From DASXAI01 sp963728985 (GTDB taxonomy: Bacteria; Actinomycetota; Acidimicrobiia; Acidimicrobiales; Ilumatobacteraceae), in the NCBI GenBank assembly GCA_963728985.1, contig CAVSME010000007.1, positions 232,177 to 296,176 of the forward strand: a stretch of 64,000 nt of DNA, in the 5' to 3' direction. Shown here one piece after another: positions 8,337 through 15,023 of the stretch (positions within the stretch are counted from its first letter, which is position 1; every line of letters starts with the position of its first letter). The notes under the pieces were generated by a model. That model was not told the origin of the DNA and searched no databases. It saw nothing but the letters and a program-made list of their open reading frames with translations. A program made the translations under genes and the position numbers.

Positions 8337-8493
8337 CGGCGTCCTCGTGGGCGGCGCCCAGGCGGCCAGCGAGGACATCATCCGCGAGCACGGTCGCTGC
8401 GGAGGCTTCCCGGTCGACGCCGTCCAGCCGGTTCGCACCGTCATCGATCCCACCACGGCCGACGTGGTCTGAGTGAGCTCGACGGGGCATCAC

Positions 8494-9228
8494 TCAGAAG
8501 GTCGTCACCTCGCGCAGGCGCTCGGCCGCATCGCGGTCCCCATGGACCTCGAGCCCGTCGAGCGGTCGACGTCCCCAGAGCCACAGCAGCAGCTCGCCGG
8601 CCGGGCCGCGCACGGCGGCGTCGCCCTTCGCATGCCCGGTCTCGACGACGACGTCACCAGGCGCGAACCGGATCAGCCACTCGCCCTCGGCGTCGGTCGC
8701 GTGGAGATGGACCGTGCGACCGTCGCCCGGCGAGCGACCGGCACCGAGCGCCGGCACGAACACCGTGAACAGCTCGTCGATCCCATCGACGGCCAAGCCA
8801 GCGTCGATGGCACCGACCGGCCACGCCGCCGCCTGCTCGGCGTCGACTCGGTGCACCGTGGTCTCGTGGGCCATCCGGCGCGGCCAGAACCCAGCCCGCT
8901 GGTGCGCGGGCGCGAACGAGTAGACCGGGCGATCGGGATCGTCGAGGGCACGGAGGTCGCCCACCAGTTCCGTGAGCGTGGTCCGGTACCACTCCTCTAC
9001 CCCGTCGGCGGGTGGCTCGGGCAGCATGCCGTTCTTGCGGGACGGACGCTCGAGCGTCCCGGTCCGCAGGATCACGGTGGTGCGGGCGTGGATCAGACCC
9101 ACGTGGCGCAGCAGCTCCGTCGTGTCCCAACCCGGTGCGGCCGGAACCGGCGCGGCGAGATCGTCGTGCGCGGCGTCGGCCAGCGCGACACCTTCCTGCT
9201 CCACGAGGGCGGCCCAGTCGTAGGTCAT
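8494..9228 (-). CDS. mycothiol-dependent maleylpyruvate isomerase family protein
   Basis: 244 residues. The N-terminal part is a DinB-like four-helix fold, with APGWDTTELLRHVGLIHART (about residue 31) and WPRRMAHETTVHRVDAEQA (about residue 127) supplying the metal-binding histidines of the MDMPI family. The C-terminal part resembles SCP2-type domains, with DVVVETGHAKGDAAVRGPAGEL. Known members isomerise maleylpyruvate using mycothiol, but most are uncharacterised thiol-linked enzymes. It is 9 bp downstream of the GNAT gene start in the same direction, probably one transcript. Confidence 0.88.
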   Translation of the reverse strand: MTYDWAALVEQEGVALADAAHDDLAAPVPAAPGWDTTELLRHVGLIHARTTVILRTGTLERPSRKNGMLPEPPADGVEEWYRTTLTELVGDLRALDDPDRPVYSFAPAHQRAGFWPRRMAHETTVHRVDAEQAAAWPVGAIDAGLAVDGIDELFTVFVPALGAGRSPGDGRTVHLHATDAEGEWLIRFAPGDVVVETGHAKGDAAVRGPAGELLLWLWGRRPLDGLEVHGDRDAAERLREVTTF

Positions 9229-9237
9229 GGGCCGATG

Positions 9238-9852
9238 CTAGAAGTCGATGCGCACGACCCGGCGGCGTTTGGTGGGCGCGCTCACCTCCACGAAGCCGGC
9301 GTCGGCAAACACCTGCGCGGCCCCGACGTGGACCTCGCCCCACGTGATCTCCACGAAGGGCTGCGTGACCATGGGGTAGGCCTCGATCGCCGTCGCACCG
9401 TGCGCCCGAGCGTGGTCGACGGCGGCGCGCGCCAGCGGGTAGGTGAGGCCCTCGCCGCGGTATCCCTTGCGGACGCAGAAACAGGTCACGGCCCAGACGC
9501 CATGATCGTCCTTGTCCTCCTTGCGCCCGCTCCACGGCACCCGCGACGTGCGCAACTTCGGGTAGGCAGTGCGGGGCTCGACCGCGACCCAACCGACGGG
9601 CTCGTCGTCCCGGTACGCGACCAGGCCGCTGGTGTGCGGCGCGTCGGGGTTGCCGCACGCCGTGGCGGCCCGGTGCATGGCGATCCGCTCGTCGAGGCTC
9701 GTGTCGCGCCAGAGCCAGCCGGTGACCCTGAAGCGCTGGCACTGGCAGTGGAACGGGTAGTCGGCAGTGCCGAAGATCGCCTCCAGGTCCTGCGCGCTGG
9801 CGTGGTTCGCGGGCACGATCCTGAGGTCGGGCTCCGGGGCGTCCCGGGTCAT
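9238..9852 (-). CDS. GNAT-family N-acetyltransferase
   Basis: 204 residues with a GNAT fold. GLVAYRDDEPVGWVAVEPR is the beta4 region, TCFCVRKGYRGEGLTYPLARAAVDHA the acetyl-CoA pyrophosphate-binding loop (R/Q-x-x-G-x-G/A variant), and VGAAQVFADAGFVEVSAPTKR the C-terminal strand. The N-terminal CQCQRF motif is typical of a subgroup often annotated only as GNAT. Substrate unknown. Upstream of, and probably co-transcribed with, the mycothiol-type protein. Confidence 0.87.
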   Translation of the reverse strand: MTRDAPEPDLRIVPANHASAQDLEAIFGTADYPFHCQCQRFRVTGWLWRDTSLDERIAMHRAATACGNPDAPHTSGLVAYRDDEPVGWVAVEPRTAYPKLRTSRVPWSGRKEDKDDHGVWAVTCFCVRKGYRGEGLTYPLARAAVDHARAHGATAIEAYPMVTQPFVEITWGEVHVGAAQVFADAGFVEVSAPTKRRRVVRIDF

Positions 9853-9938
9853 GCGGACAACGTAACCACGGTGCGGTCGCCCTCAGACTCGCGGTGCTGG
9901 CACGATGGCGGGGACCGCGGGTCCGAGGAGGAGCAGCC

Positions 9939-10328
9939 ATGGACATCCAACCCCAGAAGCCGTCGGCCAAAGGCCCGGCCGAGTGGTTCACCGGTGACGT
10001 CTGGATCGACCCGATCGCCCGAGGGCAGGCGCCGTCGCGCATGGCCGTCAGCGCCGTGCACTTCCCTCCGGGCGCCCGTACCGCGTGGCACGCCCACAGC
10101 AACGGGCAGACCCTCTACGTCACCGAAGGCGAAGGACGCATCCAGCCTCGCGGCGAGGCCATCGTCACCATCCGTCCCGGCGACATCATCCACGCGCCGG
10201 CCGACGAGTGGCACTGGCACGGCGCCGCCCCTGACCACTTCATGACCCACCTCACCGTGACCGAGGGCGACGCGCAGTGGGGCGACCACGTCACCGACGA
10301 CGAGTACGGTGGCGGGACCGCGTCGTGA
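9939..10328 (+). CDS. cupin-domain protein, (R)-hydroxynitrile-lyase-like
   Basis: 129-residue single cupin. TAWHAHSNGQTLYVTEGEGR supplies the metal ligands H-x-H and Q of cupin motif 1, and the region PADEWHWHGAAP the His of motif 2. The N-terminal MDIQPQKPSAKGPAEWFTGD is characteristic of the small manganese cupins that include bacterial (R)-selective hydroxynitrile lyases and related quercetin- or carboxymuconolactone-associated cupins. The physiological reaction is unknown. The start has GAGGAGG about 7 bp upstream. The stop overlaps the GTG of the DUF1801 gene (GTGA). Confidence 0.9.
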   Translation: MDIQPQKPSAKGPAEWFTGDVWIDPIARGQAPSRMAVSAVHFPPGARTAWHAHSNGQTLYVTEGEGRIQPRGEAIVTIRPGDIIHAPADEWHWHGAAPDHFMTHLTVTEGDAQWGDHVTDDEYGGGTAS

Positions 10329-10717
10329 GCGGCTCGGCGGACAGCAAGTCACCTTCGCAGCTGATCGACGAGCGGATCGAACAGCTCGGCGACTGGCGGG
10401 GCGAGATGCTCAGCCGGCTCCGTGCCCTGGTGAAGGACGCCGATCCCGACGTCGTCGAGGAGTGGAAGTGGCGCGGCGTTCCCGTGTGGTCACACAGCGG
10501 CATGATCTGCACGGGTGAGACGTACAAGAGCGTCGTGAAGCTGACCTTCGCCAAGGGCGCGTCACTGGACGATCCTTCGGGCCTCTTCAACTCCAGTCTC
10601 GAGGGGAACACGAGGCGGGCCATCGACTTCCATGAGGGCGAGAAGATCAACGCGACCGCGTTGAAGAAGCTCGTTCGCGCCGCCGTGACCCTGAACGAGT
10701 CGAAAGCCAAACGCTGA
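10325..10717 (+). CDS. DUF1801-domain protein
   Basis: 130 residues matching the DUF1801 (YdhG-like) pattern: SQLIDERIEQLGDWRGEMLS, DADPDVVEEWKWRGVPVWSH, GMICTGETYKSVVKLTFAKG and a lysine-rich C-terminus. Function unknown; small soluble protein. GTG 10325 overlaps the cupin stop by 4 bp, so the two are translationally coupled. Length is normal for the family. Confidence 0.88.
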   Translation: MSGSADSKSPSQLIDERIEQLGDWRGEMLSRLRALVKDADPDVVEEWKWRGVPVWSHSGMICTGETYKSVVKLTFAKGASLDDPSGLFNSSLEGNTRRAIDFHEGEKINATALKKLVRAAVTLNESKAKR

Positions 10718-10754
10718 GGGCTACGCTGCGCCCACTTTCGAGCCTGGGGGTGTC

Positions 10755-11204
10755 ATGCAGGTGGTCCGCGAGTTCACGCTCCACTTCGCGCTCGGTGAGA
10801 GCTTCCAGATGGGTGGCGGACCGTTCGGCGCCCGTGCCGTCGGGATCGTCGGCGACGGGTGGGTGAAGGGTGACCGGATCAGCGGGCGCCTCGTCGGCCC
10901 GGCCGCCGACTGGGCCATCATGGGCTCCGACGGCTACGCCCAGATCGACGTGCGCGCCCAGATCCGCACCGACGACGGCGCCGACCTCTACATCCACTAC
11001 AACGGGTCGCTCGAGATGAACGAGGCAACGATGACCGCGCTCTTCAGCGACCAGGAAACGAGCCTCGGCGCCAGCTACTGGTTCACCCATGTCCGGCTCG
11101 AATCCGGCGCCGAGCGCTACGAGTGGGTCAACCGCACGATGTTCGTGGGCCACGGCCGGGCTGCCACCGACGGGATCGAGTACGAGGTCTACCGCCTCGC
11201 CTAG
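10755..11204 (+). CDS. DUF3237-domain protein
   Basis: 149 residues of the DUF3237 family: GARAVGIVGDGWVKGDRISG, PAADWAIMGSDGYAQIDVRA and IRTDDGADLYIHYNGSLEM are the core strands, and the C-terminus is YEWVNRTMFVGHGRA. Members form a small beta-barrel and often occur near catabolic genes; no activity is established. It begins 37 bp after the DUF1801 gene and may belong to the same transcript. It converges on the carboxymuconolactone decarboxylase gene. Confidence 0.9.
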   Translation: MQVVREFTLHFALGESFQMGGGPFGARAVGIVGDGWVKGDRISGRLVGPAADWAIMGSDGYAQIDVRAQIRTDDGADLYIHYNGSLEMNEATMTALFSDQETSLGASYWFTHVRLESGAERYEWVNRTMFVGHGRAATDGIEYEVYRLA

Positions 11205-11214
11205 CGCGCGTCCC

Positions 11215-11868
11215 TCACCTCCGCTCGGCCTCGCCCCGCATCGAGATGGTGCCCATCACGTCCTGGTCGCCGCCGCCGGGAGCGGCGACTTCGACGACCC
11301 GCTCGTCGATGTCGTCGTACTCCAGCCGCAACGCCCGGCACATCGTGCCGTGCAAGAGGTAGGTGGTCACGGCGTAGGTCAGCTCCAGCACAGCCACCTC
11401 GCTGAGGGCCGCCGTCAGCGCCGCGAACGTGGCGTCCTGCACCCTGCCCTGGCCGAGCACGATCTCGTCCGTATAGGTGAGCACCGCGCGCTGCAGCGGC
11501 GACCACCCGTCGAAGACACCCCACGCCGGGATGGCCGCCAGCTGCGCCCCGCTCACCCCGGCGCGCCGAGCCGCTTTGCAGTGCTGGCTGAACACGAACT
11601 GGCTCCCGACGGCGAAGCCGGCGCGGGTCAGGGCCAGCTCGCGGAGGTCGGCGGGGAGCTCCCGGTCCGGACTGGAGAACAGCGCGAAGCCCGCCACCAT
11701 GTGATCCAGCAGGTCAGGGGCCTGGGCGAAGACCGTCCACCAGTTCCCAGGGGTGCCGGTGGCGGTACCCGGTTCGGCCACGGGGTCACGATCCCCGAAC
11801 ATCCGCTCGTAGACTGGAAGGACGCTCGGCGGGGCCTCTTGGCGGGGGACCTGTCGCGTACGTGTCAT
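11215..11868 (-). CDS. carboxymuconolactone decarboxylase / AhpD-like protein
   Basis: 217-residue alpha-helical AhpD/CMD-fold protein. LPADLRELALTRAGFAVGSQ leads to the helix FVFSQHCKAARRAGVSGAQL, which has the conserved H-C pair of the family; only one Cys is present there (SQHCKA rather than CxxC), so peroxidase chemistry is doubtful. WSPLQRAVLTYTDEIVLGQG and VAVLELTYAVTTYLLHG complete the domain. The ATG at 11866-11868 was chosen because upstream sequence holds the divergent promoter and a palindrome. Paired divergently with a VOC gene. Confidence 0.88.
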   Translation of the reverse strand: MTRTRQVPRQEAPPSVLPVYERMFGDRDPVAEPGTATGTPGNWWTVFAQAPDLLDHMVAGFALFSSPDRELPADLRELALTRAGFAVGSQFVFSQHCKAARRAGVSGAQLAAIPAWGVFDGWSPLQRAVLTYTDEIVLGQGRVQDATFAALTAALSEVAVLELTYAVTTYLLHGTMCRALRLEYDDIDERVVEVAAPGGGDQDVMGTISMRGEAERR

Positions 11869-11878
11869 TCGACGTACC

Positions 11879-11892
11879 GTAGATGCATCTAC
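11879..11892. promoter_or_regulatory. perfect palindrome in divergent promoter, probable MarR operator
   Basis: GTAGATGCATCTAC is its own reverse complement and lies midway between the starts of the CMD-like (11868) and VOC (11914) genes. It matches the palindrome at 3885-3898 in 11 of 14 positions, with the changes confined to symmetric positions 3 and 12 and the centre. No regulator gene is adjacent; the MarR at 3350-3832 is the best candidate. Confidence 0.65.
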
Positions 11893-11913
11893 TTCAGCCA
11901 ATCCGGAGGGACC

Positions 11914-12474
11914 ATGGCAAGCAACACCGAGTTCGAGTTCAAGGGCATCAACCACCTGGCCCTCGTGTGCAGCGACATGGCCCGCACCGTGGACTTCTAC
12001 ACCAACGTGCTGGGCATGCCGCTCATCAAGACGCTGGAGATCCCGGGCGGCGCGCAGCACTTCTTCTTCGACTGCGGCAACGGCGACTCGCTGGCCTTCT
12101 TCTGGTTCCCGGACGCGCCGGCGGCCGCACCGGGGATCGCCGCCGCTGGCGACTTGCCCGGCAGCGGCAGCATCGTCTCCGCCCATGGCTCGATGAACCA
12201 CGTCGCCTTCGACGTCCCGGTCGACAAGTTCGACGCCTACGTGCAGAAGCTGAAGGACAAGGGCGTCCCCGCGAGCAAAGTGGTGAACCACGACGACAGC
12301 GAGTCCACGGTGGCGAAGGAGATGCACGAGGGCGTCTTCGTGCGGTCGGTGTACTTCCGCGATCCCGACGGTGTCCTGCTCGAGTTCGCCTGCTGGACCA
12401 AGTCGTTCGGCCCGGAGGACATCGCCCACGCCCCCGCCAACGCCAAGGGCGAGCGCGTCCAGCTCGTCGGCTGA
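11914..12474 (+). CDS. VOC-family protein (glyoxalase/dioxygenase fold)
   Basis: 186 residues with two beta-alpha-beta-beta-beta units: INHLALVCSDMARTVDFYTN and GMPLIKTLEIPGGAQHFFFD, then SMNHVAFDVPVDKFDAYVQK and SVYFRDPDGVLLEFACWTKS. Metal ligands are probably the His of INHLAL, the His of MNHVAF and the Glu of LLEFAC. Substrate unknown. Clear GGAGGG 5-6 bp before the ATG. It is divergent from the CMD-like gene, and the pair could act on one aromatic or hydroperoxide substrate (inference). Confidence 0.92.
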   Translation: MASNTEFEFKGINHLALVCSDMARTVDFYTNVLGMPLIKTLEIPGGAQHFFFDCGNGDSLAFFWFPDAPAAAPGIAAAGDLPGSGSIVSAHGSMNHVAFDVPVDKFDAYVQKLKDKGVPASKVVNHDDSESTVAKEMHEGVFVRSVYFRDPDGVLLEFACWTKSFGPEDIAHAPANAKGERVQLVG

Positions 12475-12480
12475 TCCCTC

Positions 12481-12510
12481 GGGGAGCCGGGCCACTCGGA
12501 CCGGCTCCCC
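12481..12510 (+). terminator. GC-rich hairpin after the VOC gene
   Basis: GGGGAGCCGG (12481-12490) and CCGGCTCCCC (12501-12510) form a perfect 10-bp stem with a 10-nt loop, 6 bp after the stop codon. No T-run, so a probable but non-canonical terminator. Confidence 0.55.
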
Positions 12511-12523
12511 CGACGACGCGCGC

Positions 12524-12674
12524 TCAGGTGGCCAGGCCGTCCTTGACGAGCTGTAGGGCGTTGCTGGATGCGGCGGCCCACGCCACGACCGTGGCCGGTG
12601 TCGCTCTCCGCCTTGGCCGGCCAGTTGATGGTGAAGCAGAAGTAGACCCACACGTCGTCGAAGTTCAGCGCCGC
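12524..12674 (-). pseudogene. unrecognised gene fragment with a frame break
   Basis: On the minus strand one frame reads LNFDDVWVYFCFTINWPAKA followed by ESD, and then a +1 shift near 12598 gives ATVVAWAAASSNALQLVKDG ending in a stop at 12524. Both halves look like protein; neither frame does on its own. I cannot assign the family. It fills most of the space between the VOC gene and the membrane protein at 12755. Confidence 0.4.
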
Positions 12675-12754
12675 GCGGCCGCGCTCAGGCGCCGAGCGGC
12701 ATTGCGATGGTCACTGTCGATGACGTGGTTGACTGTGGGACGGAGGCGGCAGGC

Positions 12755-13495
12755 ATGCGTACCGGCGTCGACGTTACGAGCAGTCGATCGCAGTGGTGGT
12801 GTGTGGTCGCGCCGAGGATCCGACTGGTCTCGGCCACGATCATCATTGGGGCGGTCGGTGGAGCGATCGTCGGCGGGCTCGGCGGCCGTATCGCCATGCG
12901 CATCCTGGTCTTGACCTCGGACGAAGCGGTCAAGGGCGTGACGAGTGACGACGGCTTCCAGATCGGGCGATTCACGCTGAGCGACACCGCAGGACTGGTG
13001 ATCATCACCATGTTCATCGGCGTCGTGGCCGCTCTGTTGTACCTCGTGGCCCATCCGTTCGTCGCCGGGTTGGGACGAGCCCGGGTCCCGGCGATGGCCG
13101 TCTTCTACGGTGTTGTCGGTGGCGCCATGCTGGTGCACACCGATGGTGTCGATTTCAAGGTCTTGGAACCTGCGTTCCTGGCCATCGCCCTGTTCGTAGC
13201 GATCTCGGCGGGGTTCGGAGCGGTGGTGGCTCACCTTGTGGGGCGTGCGGCCGCTGACGGTGCATGGCCGCAAACGTGGCCGTGGTGGGCCCTCGGTCCC
13301 CCATTGCTGTTCTTGTTGCTGCCCCCCTTCCTGGTGGTTGCGCTCCTCGCGGCGGCGGTGCACTACGCCGGCCCGACCACCGGATCGACGACCCGATGGT
13401 GGCGGTTCGCGCGTGGTGGCGCTGTGGTTGTCATGACGAGCGTCTTCGTCCTCGGTGCCATCGATCTCGCGAAGGACGCCACCGACCTCACCTGA
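12755..13495 (+). CDS. hypothetical integral membrane protein
   Basis: 246 residues with about six membrane helices, among them IRLVSATIIIGAVGGAIVGG (near residue 25), TAGLVIITMFIGVVAALLYL, VPAMAVFYGVVGGAMLVHTD and LLFLLLPPFLVVALLAAAVH. A glycine-rich GGAIVGGLGGRIAMRIL follows the first helix. I do not recognise the family. ATG 12755 has CGGAGG 8 bp upstream and was preferred to an ATG at 12707. Codon positions are less strictly GC-ending than in neighbours, possibly a sign of a different origin. Confidence 0.8.
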   Translation: MRTGVDVTSSRSQWWCVVAPRIRLVSATIIIGAVGGAIVGGLGGRIAMRILVLTSDEAVKGVTSDDGFQIGRFTLSDTAGLVIITMFIGVVAALLYLVAHPFVAGLGRARVPAMAVFYGVVGGAMLVHTDGVDFKVLEPAFLAIALFVAISAGFGAVVAHLVGRAAADGAWPQTWPWWALGPPLLFLLLPPFLVVALLAAAVHYAGPTTGSTTRWWRFARGGAVVVMTSVFVLGAIDLAKDATDLT

Positions 13496-13536
13496 TTCTC
13501 CGCCGATGCGGCAGAGGGAGCGCGCTCGCCCGGTCG

Positions 13537-14415
13537 TCAGTCCGCCGTGTGGGCCAAGACGAGATCGATCACGTGGTCCCACTCCCCCTCGGGAAGCTCG
13601 TGACCGACACCGTCCATCGTTTCGAGGCGGGCGCCGGAGATCTCCGCGGCCAGCGCCTGGCCGTGGGGCAAGGGCAGGATGGGGTCGTCGGTGCCGTGGA
13701 TGACCAGCGTCGGCACCGCGATCTCGGCGAGCCGGCTCCGCCACGGCGGCGTGCGGCCGACGGCCAGGGCGTGGTTCCCGGCGCTCTGGATGTTGCGAGC
13801 CCGGGCCACTTCGGCATGAGCGATGGACCGCTGGCCCGCCTCGTCGAAGGGGAAGCGCGTCCCCACCAAGGTACGGCGAGTCGCGAGCGTGTTGTCCACG
13901 ACGGCCTCGGTGTCGGACCAGTCCACCGCCCGCGGCGCCCTCAGCAGTGCCATCACCACCTCAGCGGGCCCGGGGAGGGCGTCGGGGCCGAGCGTGCCGG
14001 TCATCGCCGCGCCGATGGTCGAGGGGTCCGGCGTCGACATGATGAGGGTGAGCGTGCGCGCCCGGTCGGGATGGCGCAGCGCGACCTCCTGGAGGATCAT
14101 GCCGCCCATCGACATGCCCACGAGGTGAGCGCGGTCCAGGCCGTAGGCGTCGAGCACGCCGGCCACGTCGTCGGCCATGTCCTCCACCGTGTAGTCGGGC
14201 TCGCCCGGTGGACAGGTGACCGAGCGCCCCGTATCCCGGTTGTCGAAGCGGATGACGTGGCGACCGCCGGCGGCCAAGCGGCGGCACAACGCAGCGTCAT
14301 AGCGCAGCATCGACGAGGTGGCCCCGTTCACGAGCACGACCGTCGGGTCGGCCGGGTCCCCGAAGTCCTCGGTGCAGATCTCGACACCGTTGGCGATGAC
14401 AGTACGTTCGGGCAC
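13537..14415 (-). CDS. alpha/beta-fold hydrolase
   Basis: 292 residues. VVLVNGATSSMLRYDAALCR is the oxyanion-hole region, VIRFDNRDTGRSV the region after beta4, and HLVGMSMGGMILQEVALRHP carries the nucleophile elbow (G-M-S-M-G). VPTLVIHGTDDPILP supplies the acid and MDGVGHELPEGEWDHV the catalytic His. It resembles carboxylesterases and aclacinomycin-methylesterase-like hydrolases; substrate unknown. The GTG (14413-14415) has GGGAGGAG about 6 bp upstream. Confidence 0.92.
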   Translation of the reverse strand: MPERTVIANGVEICTEDFGDPADPTVVLVNGATSSMLRYDAALCRRLAAGGRHVIRFDNRDTGRSVTCPPGEPDYTVEDMADDVAGVLDAYGLDRAHLVGMSMGGMILQEVALRHPDRARTLTLIMSTPDPSTIGAAMTGTLGPDALPGPAEVVMALLRAPRAVDWSDTEAVVDNTLATRRTLVGTRFPFDEAGQRSIAHAEVARARNIQSAGNHALAVGRTPPWRSRLAEIAVPTLVIHGTDDPILPLPHGQALAAEISGARLETMDGVGHELPEGEWDHVIDLVLAHTAD

Positions 14416-14575
14416 AGGGCCTCCTCCCACAGCGCGGCGCACCGTAGCTGGCCCCGGCCCGGCGGTACAGCAGCGGACCGGGGCGGCCGAATCCCGCCGC
14501 AAATGTGGTATCAGCGAGGGACGTCGATGCTTCCTATGAGGTGGAAGTCCGGGCCAGGTGACATGGAGGTTTGCC

Positions 14576-15013
14576 ATGACGTCCGTCGAAGGTGATTCCG
14601 GCGGCCAGCCGTCATCGGTCCGTCTGATCTTCGAGTACGACGGCAACGACGTGCGGCTGGTGTCGCAGCAGCCCGTTGACGTCGCCGTCACCGGCTTCGA
14701 TCTGAGCCGTACGAACCGGCCGGGCCACTACGTCGAGACCCGCGACGACGCCGGCACCGCGCTGTCTCGCGTGCCCGTGCAGGGAGCCTTCGTGGAGAGT
14801 GCCGAGGTGTTCCCCGAGGATCCGGGGCAGCCAATCACCCGCGTGGACGCGCCGGCGCAGGGCGCCTTCACGGTGGTCGTGCCGGCCAGTCCCGCCGCGC
14901 AGCGGGTCGCTGTCGTCCGCGTCGAGCCGGTCGCCGGCATCGCGGCCGCGCCCGGAGGCGCGCTCGAAGCCGCGCAGACCGTCGATCTCGCCTCATTCGA
15001 GCTCGAGCACTGA
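14576..15013 (+). CDS. hypothetical protein upstream of the M64 peptidase
   Basis: 145 residues, soluble, predicted mostly beta: VRLIFEYDGNDVRLVSQQPV, then LSRTNRPGHYVETRDDAGTA, a proline/alanine-rich middle, and AAQTVDLASFELEH at the end. No signal peptide and no family recognised. TGGAGG lies about 6 bp before the chosen ATG; an upstream ATG at 14558 is possible. The next gene begins 10 bp downstream and is surely co-transcribed, so this protein probably works with the M64-type peptidase, perhaps as a partner or chaperone (inference). Confidence 0.78.
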   Translation: MTSVEGDSGGQPSSVRLIFEYDGNDVRLVSQQPVDVAVTGFDLSRTNRPGHYVETRDDAGTALSRVPVQGAFVESAEVFPEDPGQPITRVDAPAQGAFTVVVPASPAAQRVAVVRVEPVAGIAAAPGGALEAAQTVDLASFELEH

Positions 15014-15023
15014 GGCACGACCG

